64,000 bases of DNA. Origin: Neptuniibacter halophilus (GTDB taxonomy: Bacteria; Pseudomonadota; Gammaproteobacteria; Pseudomonadales; Balneatricaceae). The position numbers were made by a program, and so were the translations under genes. Shown in pieces: positions 8,219-17,315 of this stretch. Below the pieces are notes generated by a model. The model saw only the letters and a list, made by a program, of their open reading frames with translations, had not been told where the DNA came from and searched no databases. Every line of letters begins with the position of its first letter. The stretch's first letter is position 1. The DNA is taken from positions 1 through 64,000 of the forward strand of contig NZ_AP027293.1 of assembly GCF_030295765.1 (NCBI RefSeq). Direction: 5' to 3'.

Positions 8219-9073
8219 CTATGCTTCCATGTATAGTCGCATCGATAAATCGATAGCTTTAATATCTTTGGTAAGCGTACCCATTGATACATAGTCAACG
8301 CCAGCTTGTGCGATGTCTATTAGCGTATCGTCATTTATACCGCCAGATGCTTCGATTTTCGCCTTACCACGGCTCAATTCTACAGCTTTCTTGGTGTCTT
8401 CTAATGAGAAATTGTCCAGCATAATGATCTCCGCACCGGATTGGAGCGCCTGTTCTAGCTCCTCAATAGTTTCAGTCTCAACTTCGATGAGCTTATTTGG
8501 CGCCAGTACTCGTGCGGCCTGAACAGCTTTATCTATACCACCGCAAGCTGCGATATGATTCTCTTTTATCAGAAATGCATCGTACAGACCCATTCTATGG
8601 TTCTGTCCGCCACCACAAGTGACAGCATATTTTTGAGCCAGTCTTAGCCCTGGTATCGTTTTTCGAGTGTCGATGAGCTCCATAGGGTTGCTACCGACTT
8701 TACTAACAAAGTATTGAGTTCGCGTTGCAACGGCTGACATCAATTGAAGAAAATTAAGTGCCGTTCTTTCACCTGTGAGGAGTGAGCGGGCGGGGCCAGT
8801 AACCTCTACAATAAGATCATCAGCTTTGAGGCTATCACCATCGTTAAAGTACCAGAGTAGTTCGACCGAAGGATCAATTTGGCGGAAGGTCTCGGTCACC
8901 CAAGCTGTTCCGCATAGCACCGCATCTTGCCGTGTAATGATTTTTGCAACAGCCGTTTGAGACTCCGGGATCAGTAATGCGTTGATGTCCCCACTCGCAA
9001 CATCTTCAGTAAGAGCTGCACTTACATTCGCTGCAATCGCAATCTGTAACGCTGTATTATCTAATTTGTACAC
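8219..9073 (-). CDS. nadC: Nicotinate-nucleotide pyrophosphorylase (quinolinate phosphoribosyltransferase)
   Basis: A 284-residue QPRTase, which converts quinolinate and PRPP to nicotinate mononucleotide, CO2 and pyrophosphate. Typical segments are seen: AKIITRQDAVLCG, GERTALNFLQ, DTRKTIPGLR with the substrate-binding Arg/Lys, CGGGQNHRMGLYDAFLIKENH, and the C-terminal EASGGI...GVDYVSMGTLT phosphate-binding region. The start is a GTG with GGGAGA upstream. Its place in a phthalate cargo set is informative: phthalate is a close analogue of quinolinate and a known QPRTase inhibitor. A second, phthalate-tolerant copy would protect NAD synthesis. I recall a QPRTase gene in the Burkholderia cepacia oph phthalate cluster. 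Confidence 0.93.
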   Translation of the reverse strand: MYKLDNTALQIAIAANVSAALTEDVASGDINALLIPESQTAVAKIITRQDAVLCGTAWVTETFRQIDPSVELLWYFNDGDSLKADDLIVEVTGPARSLLTGERTALNFLQLMSAVATRTQYFVSKVGSNPMELIDTRKTIPGLRLAQKYAVTCGGGQNHRMGLYDAFLIKENHIAACGGIDKAVQAARVLAPNKLIEVETETIEELEQALQSGAEIIMLDNFSLEDTKKAVELSRGKAKIEASGGINDDTLIDIAQAGVDYVSMGTLTKDIKAIDLSMRLYMEA

Positions 9074-9095
9074 TATATCTCCCTTTCTCTCTGAT

Positions 9096-9112
9096 ATTTA
9101 CACTGTGTAAAT
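9096..9112. promoter_or_regulatory. 17-bp palindrome upstream of nadC-type gene
   Basis: ATTTACAC-T-GTGTAAAT is a perfect palindrome 22 bases upstream of the GTG start, well placed for an operator. The core matches the site at 4402-4414. The rest of the 316-bp gap to the IS630 element (9113-9389) shows no gene. It contains a degenerate TTAG-N4-GTAA at 9230-9241, one base from the cargo operator consensus. Confidence 0.5.
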
Positions 9113-9389
9113 TTATTAAGGCTACTCGATGGAGTACGCGTGAAAAAATTTTGACAGCGTTACTATCTGATAAATGTGCTACTTCTGAGTAACGATTCTA
9201 CCATATAAAGTGAACTCTATTGGTAATTATTAGGTATGTAATATTTTTAACAGTGCGGCTTGAATTATCACACTGTTGAAAGTTGCCGATCGAGTCTTCA
9301 ATTAGGCTTGTAGTGGCACACTGAAGTAGACCATCCAATACTGAAGGTCTATTTAACGCTCATTTCTGTCGTTTAAAAGTGCTCTATTA

Positions 9390-10477
9390 ACCCGGCGGTA
9401 ATTTATATCTGATATAATGCTTGAATACAGACGCACGCAAGCTCAGCCCAGAGCAACAAGAACTTCTCAGGCAGAAGGCGATTCGACTCCGCGAAAAGGG
9501 TAAAACCTTCTGCCAGATCGGACAGCTTCTTGACGTACACCCCGACACCGTTGGGCGCTGGTACAAGCGCTATCAAGCAGGTGGCGCTGAGTCTATCGCC
9601 GTGCAAAAACGCGGCCCTAAAAACAAGCCCCGGCGGTTGACCGAACAGCAGGAACAGCTTCTCATGGAAGCCATTCGTGACCAGATGCTCGACCAGCACA
9701 AGCTGGGCTTTGCGCTCTGGACACGGCGCGCGATTGCTCAGTTGATCAAGCAGTTCTGGGGTATCGATATCCCGGTGCGCACGATGGGCGATTACCTCAA
9801 ACGCTGGGGTTTCACACCCCAGAAGCCTCTGAAAAAAGCCTGGGAGCAGAACCCGTCTCGCGTCGAAGCTTGGCTGAAAGGGGAATACCCGCAGATTCAG
9901 GCTCGCTCCAAGGCGGAGAATGCCCAGATTTTCTGGGGTGACGAGACTGGTATCAAAAACAATACACAGCATGGCCGGAGCTATGCTCCGAAGGGGCAAA
10001 CGCCGATGCAACCGCTGCCGGTCAGGCGCGTATCGCTGAACATGATTTCGGCGATCACCAACCAGGGTGCTGTGCGGTTCATGCTCTACGAGTCGACCAT
10101 GACCGCCAAGGTTCTGAAGAAATTCCTACGTGCGCTGATCGAATCGACGCCCGGTAAATTATTCTAGATCCTGGATAACTTGCGGGTACACCATGCCAAG
10201 ATCGTGAAACGTTGGTTGGAGCGAAAGGCGGTCAAACGCTATCTGGAGGTATTCTTCCTTCCGGCTTACTACGCGGAGCTGAACCCAGATGAGTACCTCA
10301 ACTGCGACCTGAAAGGCATGGTACATAGTGGCCCTGCGGCACGTTCTGTCGAGGATCTGAAGAAGCGTACGCGTTCCTGCATGCTGACGCTTCAACGCCG
10401 CCCCGAACGGGTGAAAAAATACTTTGGTGCTGAGCATATCGCCTATGCCGTGTAACCGATGTAAATTACCGCCGGGA
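9390..10477 (+). mobile_element. IS630-family insertion sequence
   Basis: A 1088-bp element with perfect terminal inverted repeats CCCGGCGGTAATTTA at both ends, flanked by TA dinucleotides (9388-9389 and 10478-10479), the target duplication of IS630/Tc1/mariner elements. It sits between the promoter region of the nadC-type gene and another IS. Its single gene has an internal stop codon. Confidence 0.92.
9421..10455 (+). pseudogene. IS630-family transposase with premature stop
   Basis: The first 248 codons encode the N-terminal helix-turn-helix (KGKTFCQIGQLLDVHPDTVGRWYKRY), the winged region and the catalytic FWGDETGI aspartate. A TAG at 10165-10167 then interrupts the conserved second-aspartate block, which would read LF-stop-ILDNLRVHHAK. 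The rest of the protein continues in the same frame, including ELNPDEYLN, to a TAA at 10455. It is thus a single nonsense change in an otherwise complete gene of about 344 codons. Without readthrough both downstream catalytic residues are lost. The apparent start is TTG. Confidence 0.9.
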
Positions 10478-10685
10478 TAATACTATCACCGGGGTAAAAC
10501 ACCCGAGCGCCCCGGCTCAAATCAATGGGGGTTGGGGGAGCTGCGTCTATAATTCAAAAAACGCACCGATTAACTGACAAATTTAGCTATGAAACTCTTA
10601 TCTAGAGCGCGGCGCCAGAGAAATTAATCAAAATTGGCTTCATGAAAAATCGCGGCTAATTTCCTGTCGAAACGAAACATGGGTA

Positions 10686-12181
10686 GTCGTACCTGAAAAA
10701 CACCCTTTACGCACATACCAAACTCAGGCTCTGTGCGTTGATTTCATTTCGTTTCAATAGCCCGATCAAACACTCCGCCAAAATACGGTACTTTTTCGGA
10801 GCAAAATAAAGCCACCGCAGCAGCTTACGCAGATTTTGGCCGCAGGCGCTCAGTAGCACATTGATCGCATCACCAAGCTTACCTTTCAAAAAACACCGTC
10901 GCATTTTTCCGTCGGATTTCAGGTGACCAATGATCGGCTCTACGCTGTTCCGCCGAGCCAACCAGCGTTTTTCTTTCTCTGGAAGGCCTCGCTTTTGACC
11001 CGCTATATAAACCGCGATGTCCTTTACTCCTGACCCTCTATATCCTCGGTCCACGTAACACGCTTGAGGTTTGCGTCCGGTCAGGATTTCAACCTGCTGA
11101 AGTTGATCTGCCAGAGTATGTCCATCATACGGATTCCCAGGATAGCTGCGGGCACCGACGATAAACGACTCTCGGGCTGTCACGGCGATACTGGCTTTGA
11201 CTCCGAATTCATAGCGCTTATGGGCTTTCCCCTTTGCTATGCAGTCAACCTCTGGCTCATGAAGGCTATAAATCTTGTTTTTACTTTTCCGCGTCTGCTC
11301 CAGTAACCGATTAGCCTGAAGCAAGTGCGAACGTTCGACTTCACTAAGTCGTATACCCAACGCCTTAACCTGGCGCTCCAGATCGCGAACCACCCGGCCC
11401 AGGAAGCCTTGACCTGTTTGATCGCTTTGCGCATTCGCTTGAACTGACGCGCATGACCATAACGACCAATTTTCGGCATCAAATCCTGGCAAGCTTTATC
11501 GTACGTCTGCCGGAGCGTGATCCGATGGGCATGCGCCACCGATACCAAGGTTTTTCGCGCTTTATGGTACAGCTTGGCATCGGTAGGAAAGGTGATGTTC
11601 TTTTCCTGAACGGTGGGATCAACGACCACTCGATTAAGGCTCGATGGCTTCACTGCTCCTAGATTTAAACCCGCGTTAATGGTCTCCGTCAGTAACCATT
11701 CGCATCCCTCTTCACCCAAGCGCTGACGCCATTTGATCAGACTGGTCGGGTGGCAAGGCAGTTTGTGCTGGAAGAAGGTCTCGCCACAAAAATACTGATA
11801 ATAGGGGCTCTCCAACCACCGATCCAAGAGTGCCTCATCGGACAGGTTATGCATGTGTTGCAGATACATCAGACCCGTCATCAGGCGAGTCGGTAACGCA
11901 GCTGCACCTACCGTAGCAAAGTGATGATCCAGTTCACGATCAATACGATCCCAGTCGATTACCTTCGACAAACGAACCAACGGATGCGTCGGGCTGACGA
12001 TATCCTCCAATCGAGGGCGAAACATATCGTTTTGCGGTTCTGAAAGCTTTTTCTTCGGTTTCATAAATCAACGATTCTGCAACTTTTTGGGCTCTGGAGA
12101 GCAAAAACAGCGGGTTTGCCATGTTTTCGTCCTATTATAAACCATTATGAATAATAGATTTACGAGTTATTCAGGCTCGAC
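10686..12181 (-). mobile_element. IS5-superfamily insertion sequence (IS1182/IS5-like), frameshifted
   Basis: A 1496-bp element. The ends form an imperfect inverted repeat (GTCGTACCTGAA on the left, GTCGAGCCTGAA read inward on the right). TGGGTA occurs directly outside both ends (10680-10685 and 12182-12187), a likely 6-bp target duplication. The transposase gene runs leftward and is broken. The 208 bp between this element and the IS630 element (10478-10685) carry nothing I can identify. Confidence 0.75.
10707..12064 (-). pseudogene. IS5-superfamily transposase, frameshifted
   Basis: Two overlapping frames make up the transposase. The first (12064 leftwards) holds the DUF772-type N-terminus (FRPRLEDIVSPTHPLVRLSKVIDW, LPCHPTSLIKWRQRLG) and the first catalytic Asp in VVDPTVQEKNI. 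The second (ending at 10707) holds the second Asp in CYVDRGYRGSG and the final Glu in ARRNSVEPIIGHLK. The proteins join if a one-base shift is placed at about 11412-11425, after KAIKQVK. I see no slippery heptamer, so this looks like an inactivating mutation and not programmed frameshifting. Joined length would be about 450 residues. Confidence 0.82.
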
Positions 12182-12264
12182 TGGGTAGGCTCGGTATGCA
12201 TGACTCTCTAACGTATTTCTAGCTGGAATCCAGCCCTCTGCGAGGGATTGAATACTGAGACTAA

Positions 12265-12302
12265 TCAACAATAATAATTCGATAGCGAATTATTTTTGTT
12301 GA
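12265..12302. promoter_or_regulatory. Long inverted repeat upstream of TRAP transporter
   Basis: Arms of 17 bases (12265-12281 and 12286-12302; TCAACAATAATAATTCG against CGAATTATTTTTGTTGA, one mismatch) surround the loop ATAG. The structure is strong and AT-rich and lies about 270 bp before the TRAP genes. It could be a terminator left from a deleted neighbour or a regulator site. Confidence 0.45.
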
Positions 12303-12334
12303 CCTAAATCATATTTATATCTACCATCATAAAA

Positions 12335-12348
12335 ATTAGCCATCTAAC
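12335..12348. promoter_or_regulatory. Cargo operator copy 1 (TRAP transporter)
   Basis: ATTAGCCATCTAAC matches at 12 of 14 positions the sequence ATTAGCAATCTAAT found before the oxygenase/reductase genes. It lies in the 387-bp gap upstream of the TAXI solute-binding gene; the rest of that gap (12349-12574) has no gene. Shared with sites at 17268, 22835 and 22868. Confidence 0.55.
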
Positions 12349-12574
12349 TTTAATATGGTAGCGTCTGACACCATAAGGACGACGGCTAGGCGGTTAGTCT
12401 GTAGGCGCATCACATGTGAACTAGAGACTGTGCGTTAAGCATAGATAAAACGAGAGGTCTAGAGGGAAGGAGATATATTTATTGGCTGTCGTGTAATCCG
12501 GCAGCTGAAGACATACACATAAGGCTTTACATAGTTGGTTAACTACCAAGTTTAAAAATAAGAGGAATTTAACT

Positions 12575-13570
12575 ATGTTATCAAGTTTGAAAAAATGTCT
12601 TGCAGTTTCGTTAACAACAGCTGCATTGCTTCAAATGCCAACCGCACAGGCTGAGTCATATGAAATGACTGTTGCAGGTGCGTCTCCGGGAGGTCTGTGG
12701 AGCTTGTTAGGTGCTGGTTTAGATTCAAGCGTCAGAGCTGCATACCCTGATTCAAAAATTACCTATCAAACCTCTGGTGGTGGTATTGCCAACATTGGTC
12801 AACTAGACAGAAATCAAGCGGATCTGGCCATTGTTCACGATGCAGAATTGCTATTGGCCAAAAAAGGGGAATCACCATTTCGCGAACCGATAGATTCCAT
12901 TCGTGTTCTTTCGTATTTGTACACCTGGGCTCCGATGCAGGCGCTTGTGCGTAACAGCTTTGCAGAAGAGTATGGTATTCATACCCTTGAAGACATCGCT
13001 AAAGTTAAACCACCCATCACAATTGCTATTAACAAACGCGGTAACATCGCATCAAATGTAGCCGTTGAAATGCTGAATGCAATCGGTGTTACTGAAAAAG
13101 ATATTGAAAGCTGGGGCGGTAAAGTTATCTATTCGGCTTCAGGCGAACAGGTGTCTTTGATTACGGATCGCCGAGCAGATCTGATGATCAACTCGCTCTT
13201 CGTACGTCACAGTTCCATTCAACAGGCCGCTAACAGTGTTGAATTAACATTGCTAAGCATGGATCCTGCAACCGTTGAAGCGGTGAACAAGGTAAGTGGA
13301 ACGATTTCTTTTGTCATTCCTGAAGGGACATATGAGTGGTCACCAGGAAAGGTCGATACTCCATCCTTAGGTGCAACCCTCGCTGTAAGAGCTGATATGG
13401 ATGAAGAGAAAGCTTATGACTTAACTAAAGCCTTCTTTGAAAATTACCAGAAAATTGCTGGCGTGCATCCAGCGATGAAAGCTTTGACCCCTGAGGTAAT
13501 GGCTTCAGTCGGTGTGGTTCCATACCATCCTGGTGCTTTGAAATATCTTAAAGAAGCAGGCTTACGTTAA
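12575..13570 (+). CDS. TAXI-family TRAP transporter solute-binding protein
   Basis: A 331-residue periplasmic protein with a signal peptide (about residues 1-26, ending TAQA-ES) and the TAXI-type binding-protein fold (ASPGGLWSLLGAGL, SGGGIANIGQLDRNQADLAIVHDAE). TAXI proteins deliver substrates, often carboxylates or amino acids, to a fused TRAP permease; that permease is the next gene, 35 bp downstream. A good AGAGGA ribosome-binding site precedes the ATG. Because the surrounding genes encode phthalate breakdown and the promoter region shares their operator, phthalate or a related aromatic acid is the likely ligand. The ligand is inferred. Confidence 0.9.
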   Translation: MLSSLKKCLAVSLTTAALLQMPTAQAESYEMTVAGASPGGLWSLLGAGLDSSVRAAYPDSKITYQTSGGGIANIGQLDRNQADLAIVHDAELLLAKKGESPFREPIDSIRVLSYLYTWAPMQALVRNSFAEEYGIHTLEDIAKVKPPITIAINKRGNIASNVAVEMLNAIGVTEKDIESWGGKVIYSASGEQVSLITDRRADLMINSLFVRHSSIQQAANSVELTLLSMDPATVEAVNKVSGTISFVIPEGTYEWSPGKVDTPSLGATLAVRADMDEEKAYDLTKAFFENYQKIAGVHPAMKALTPEVMASVGVVPYHPGALKYLKEAGLR

Positions 13571-13605
13571 GCTAATAAAACTATAAAAATTAAAGAGCTA
13601 GTTAA

Positions 13606-15513
13606 ATGTCGAATATACTTTCATCAATGTTAGAGACCGGTACTAAACGTCAGTTGAGTCCCAGGCTTGCCCGAATACTCCAATCAATCGCAGCAATAAT
13701 AGCTTTAGGAGTGATTTACACAACGACTATCGTCTACGTCGATCTCTTTGCGATGACAATCGTATTTTTGTCATCAATGCTAGCTCTTCTATTTTTACTG
13801 TATACGCCTGGACCTTGGGGACGTACTAATTCTCCAAGTATAATCGACTGGGTGCTTTCGCTTACCAGTGTAGCGGCCGGTGTGTACTTTTTAGTAGAAA
13901 GTTCTCGAATCGTAGAACGGATTACGTTGTTATTTCCTCTGGAAATGCCCGACCTTATTGCGGGCTCGGCACTATTTTTCCTTACTATTGAAGCCACACG
14001 AAGAACAGTCGGATTTGGCCTAACCAGCGTAGTAACGATTTTTGTACTCTACAATCTCTTTGGGCATGGTTTGCCCGCGGGACTTGGTTTCCGTGAAGTA
14101 GGCTATAACCACTTTCTTGATATCATGATGTTTACCAGTGATGGGTTATTTGGCGTACCCCTCCGTGTAGCTGCAACATATGCGTTTCTTTTTGTCCTCT
14201 TTGGTACCTTCTTATCCCGTGCTGGTGGTGCAAATTTCTTCTTTGATCTTGCATCAGCTGTAGCGGGAAAACGTGTAGGTGGTCCAGCAAAAATCGCTGT
14301 TATCTCATCAGGTCTGTATGGAACGATGTCTGGCAGTCCTACATCTGATGTTGTAACTACCGGATCGATTACGATTCCTATGATGCAACGTTTGGGTTAC
14401 GGAAAATCGTTGTCTGGAAGTGTTGAAGTTGCAGCATCGACAGGCGGTAGTTTGTTACCCCCTGTTATGGGGTCAGCAGCCTTCATTATGGCTGAGTATA
14501 CGGGTATCGAGTACCGTGATATTGCTATTGCAGGTATCGTTCCAGCGCTTTTGTACTATGTGTGTGTTTATACACAGATTCATTTGCGATCTGAAAAAAT
14601 GGGCCTTAAAGGTCTAGAGGAAAACGAAGTTTCAACGGTAAAAGTGGCAATGTCGAACGGCGGATTGTTCATTATTCCTCTACTGGTCCTTTCAGTAGCT
14701 CTTGTTATGGGATATTCCCCAACTTATGTTGCAGCATTTTCTTCTTTGAGTGTTATTGCTGTTGCAGCGATAAAACCTTCGACTCGTATGGGACTAAAAT
14801 CCATTTGGGAAGCACTCGGTGAAACGACCCTTAGAATGGTTTCGGTAACAGCTGCTTGTGCCGCTGCTGGTCTCGTTATTGGTGGTATTTCAATGACAGG
14901 ACTCGGTGGTAAATTTGCAGACCTAGTGTTCATGCTTGCGGGTAATAGCAGTATCTTGGTTCTGATTATCTCAGCAGTGTTGGCGATTATACTAGGTATG
15001 GGGATGCCAACACCTTCGGCATTTATACTCGCGGCAGTATTGGTAGGTCCGACCTTGAGTTCGCTTGATTTCTCTGCGATGCAGTCAAACATGTTCATCC
15101 TTTACTTCGCGGTGCTCTCAGCTATGACCCCACCGGTGGCTGTAGCTGCATTTGCTGCTTCCGCTATTGCGGATGCGAAACCTCTTGGTATATCGGTTGG
15201 GGCGGTAAAGCTTGCAATTACTGCATTTGTGGTTCCATTCGCCTTTATGTATGGAGAAGGGTTACTGCTTGAAGGGCCGATAACGGGGATAATTCTGAAC
15301 TGCCTGACTGCTACCCTAGGCGTTATCGTGCTAAGTGCAGGTATAGAAGGATACTGGAAAGCACCTATATCAGGTATGGCGCAGGCTATGCTGTTGGTGG
15401 CTGGCTTAATGTTCTTGGCACCGAGTATCATCGCATTGGGCATAGCTGTCGCTTTGGTGGTGGCCGCTGTCCTGGTCACACCTCATTTGAGGTCTCGAGC
15501 CAAAATAGCTTAG
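13606..15513 (+). CDS. TRAP transporter fused permease (TAXI type, DctQM fusion)
   Basis: A 635-residue inner-membrane protein, the usual length of the fused small-plus-large TRAP permeases that work with TAXI binding proteins. About four membrane segments at the N-terminus correspond to the DctQ part. The remainder is the DctM part, recognisable from YGTMSGSPTSDVVTTGSITIPMM and ILGMGMPTPSAFILAAVL, the two repeated hairpin-motif regions. Energised by a sodium or proton gradient in known members. The gene is co-directional with and directly after the solute-binding gene; a DMT transporter follows 52 bp later. Confidence 0.93.
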   Translation: MSNILSSMLETGTKRQLSPRLARILQSIAAIIALGVIYTTTIVYVDLFAMTIVFLSSMLALLFLLYTPGPWGRTNSPSIIDWVLSLTSVAAGVYFLVESSRIVERITLLFPLEMPDLIAGSALFFLTIEATRRTVGFGLTSVVTIFVLYNLFGHGLPAGLGFREVGYNHFLDIMMFTSDGLFGVPLRVAATYAFLFVLFGTFLSRAGGANFFFDLASAVAGKRVGGPAKIAVISSGLYGTMSGSPTSDVVTTGSITIPMMQRLGYGKSLSGSVEVAASTGGSLLPPVMGSAAFIMAEYTGIEYRDIAIAGIVPALLYYVCVYTQIHLRSEKMGLKGLEENEVSTVKVAMSNGGLFIIPLLVLSVALVMGYSPTYVAAFSSLSVIAVAAIKPSTRMGLKSIWEALGETTLRMVSVTAACAAAGLVIGGISMTGLGGKFADLVFMLAGNSSILVLIISAVLAIILGMGMPTPSAFILAAVLVGPTLSSLDFSAMQSNMFILYFAVLSAMTPPVAVAAFAASAIADAKPLGISVGAVKLAITAFVVPFAFMYGEGLLLEGPITGIILNCLTATLGVIVLSAGIEGYWKAPISGMAQAMLLVAGLMFLAPSIIALGIAVALVVAAVLVTPHLRSRAKIA

Positions 15514-15565
15514 TCTTCATAAGAATTGATCTCTAACCGGACATTCTTTAAAGCGAGGCAATATA

Positions 15566-16438
15566 GTGGAAGTGATTTATGCATTATTGTCTTCCATTAT
15601 GTTTGCGGCTACATTTTTACTTGTAAAAATAGGTCGTGAAAGTGCCTCGCACCTTTCTGTTTTATGGATCACGCTTACCATCAATGTCGTTGTACTGGGT
15701 TTATCTACCTTATTTATAGATATTCCTAAATCGCTTACTCTGCTTGATCTTAAGTTTTTTATTATTTCGGGTATATTTGCGCCATTACTTGGCAGGCTAT
15801 TCCAGTTCGTTGGTATGTCTAAATTAGGGGCAAATACAACGACATCCTTAACTCTAACCCATCCTTTGGTAACGTTGTTTATAGGATTGGTATTTCTAGG
15901 TGAGTCCGGAAATGTTGTGCAAATACTTGGTGCATTTTTAATAATCACTGGATCAGTGTTAATTGCTATATTTTCTGGATCAAATGGTAATCTAAGAATT
16001 TCGAGTGGTCATCAGATATATCTATTATATCCTCTGCTGGCATCATTAACCTATGGGATTTCTATTGCCCTTAGAAAGGTGGGCATCGACCAACTTAATT
16101 CACCTGTACTTGCTAGTTTGGTGACGGTTTCTGCATCGTGGATTATCTTGAGCCTATATATTTTAGTTACCAGATGTAAAATTTCATGTAGTAGTCGAGA
16201 GTTTATTTATTTTGTTTACGCAGGAATTCTTTCAAGTATAGGACCTATTTTTCTTTATCTATCGTTGGCAATTGGAAGCCTGCTTCTGATTGCACCCTTA
16301 GCTGCTACCACTCCGTTGTTTGTACTAGTGGGGACTTGGCTTTATTCAAAGAACAATGAGAAGTTTGGATATCAGATAATCGTTGGAACATTTGGTATAT
16401 TTGTTGGAGTGACACTGCTAACGCTATTTAAAAATTAG
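15566..16438 (+). CDS. EamA/DMT-family transporter
   Basis: A 290-residue protein with about ten hydrophobic segments arranged as two EamA repeats (each starting with an ALLSSIMFAATFLLVK-like helix and containing a GE/GS-rich loop such as LGESGNVVQILGAFLIITG). Starts with GTG after GAGGCA. DMT transporters export metabolites or amino acids. As the third gene of the transporter operon it may remove a pathway intermediate or toxic side product, but nothing in the sequence defines its substrate. The codon and base composition is more AT-rich than that of the TRAP permease. Confidence 0.85.
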   Translation: MEVIYALLSSIMFAATFLLVKIGRESASHLSVLWITLTINVVVLGLSTLFIDIPKSLTLLDLKFFIISGIFAPLLGRLFQFVGMSKLGANTTTSLTLTHPLVTLFIGLVFLGESGNVVQILGAFLIITGSVLIAIFSGSNGNLRISSGHQIYLLYPLLASLTYGISIALRKVGIDQLNSPVLASLVTVSASWIILSLYILVTRCKISCSSREFIYFVYAGILSSIGPIFLYLSLAIGSLLLIAPLAATTPLFVLVGTWLYSKNNEKFGYQIIVGTFGIFVGVTLLTLFKN

Positions 16439-16467
16439 CAGTGTGCTTGGTTTGAAGTTGATAACTC

Positions 16468-17208
16468 TCAAACTTCTGGCAGCCAAGACTTCTGAGCCTT
16501 TATCGCTCGTGTTTTCCATAGATTCCACGGGCGGTCTACTTGTCCTTCGTTGGTTACTTGAGTTGCGTGAGCTTCTCCCTCTGAGAGGAATTCGATCGGT
16601 CCGAGTCTGGATGCTTCAATCTGTAATCGAGCATTCACCTCGACATAAACCGCTCTGTAAACCGCTTGTTTGAGACAGGGTGCAACGACTGTAGAGCCAT
16701 GGCCTCTCATCAGTACTAACGTATTTTCTCCAAGAGATTGGGTTAATGAAGAACCAAGTTCCTGACTGGTAATCAACATGTTGGTTTTATCACCCGCTAC
16801 GTCCCGTATTTCAAATATAGGAACGTGTGTACCCATAAATCCACTCATGTGGCACATAGGTTTTAAAGGGGCGGACTTTACAACACTGAAGGGGACAACA
16901 GAATGGGAATGACTATGGACGATTGCTTCGACATCATCTCGCTCCCGATAAATTTCGCTGTGAATATAGCGTTCTAGATAGACCTTTCTGGGATCGTTGT
17001 TTACAACTTCACCATCAAGGTTAAACTCGAGTATATCTTCCTTGGTAACAAGCCCAGGGGCCATATTTCGAGCTAAGAAAAAATGATCTCTGTTATGAGG
17101 ATTTCTTACGCTTACGTGGCCGAAAGCATCCAGTACACCTTCATTGAATAGAATTAAATTTGCATTTACTAGATCATTTATTAGGCTTTCTAATATTGTA
17201 TTATCCAT
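16468..17208 (-). CDS. Class II aldolase/adducin-family protein, possible aromatic acid decarboxylase
   Basis: A 246-residue class II aldolase/adducin-fold enzyme. The metal-binding histidines are visible in IVHSHSHSV (about residues 94-102) and RGHGST (about residue 169), and the phosphate-loop-like GHVSVRNP at about residue 30. The family includes fuculose-phosphate aldolases but also decarboxylases of dihydroxylated aromatic acids, such as 3,4-dihydroxyphthalate decarboxylase of actinobacteria. Given its place among phthalate genes, a decarboxylase or a retro-aldol step on an aromatic acid is plausible. The operator at 17268-17281 lies between it and the divergent globin gene. AAGGA precedes the ATG. 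Confidence 0.8.
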   Translation of the reverse strand: MDNTILESLINDLVNANLILFNEGVLDAFGHVSVRNPHNRDHFFLARNMAPGLVTKEDILEFNLDGEVVNNDPRKVYLERYIHSEIYRERDDVEAIVHSHSHSVVPFSVVKSAPLKPMCHMSGFMGTHVPIFEIRDVAGDKTNMLITSQELGSSLTQSLGENTLVLMRGHGSTVVAPCLKQAVYRAVYVEVNARLQIEASRLGPIEFLSEGEAHATQVTNEGQVDRPWNLWKTRAIKAQKSWLPEV

Positions 17209-17267
17209 GGATATTCCTTTTCTTATTTATTGATTAGATAGTTGAAAGTGATAGCTAATTGGATATA

Positions 17268-17281
17268 ATTAGCAATCTAAC
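17268..17281. promoter_or_regulatory. Cargo operator copy 2 (aldolase/globin divergent promoter)
   Basis: ATTAGCAATCTAAC, 13 of 14 positions identical to the sites upstream of the phthalate oxygenase. It lies midway in the 107-bp gap between two divergent genes, positioned to act on both. ATTAG (17233-17237) and CTAAT (17255-17259) nearby may form a further weak site. Confidence 0.6.
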
Positions 17282-17315
17282 AATTATATTTTATGCCGCA
17301 TAGCAAGGAAAATAA

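Noticed and set aside
10180..10455. Separate small gene after the IS630 transposase
   Set aside because: It is the same frame as the transposase after a TAG and encodes its missing C-terminal catalytic part.
11412..11425. Programmed frameshifting in the IS5-superfamily transposase
   Set aside because: No slippery heptamer or following structure is visible at the junction of the two frames; a mutation is simpler.
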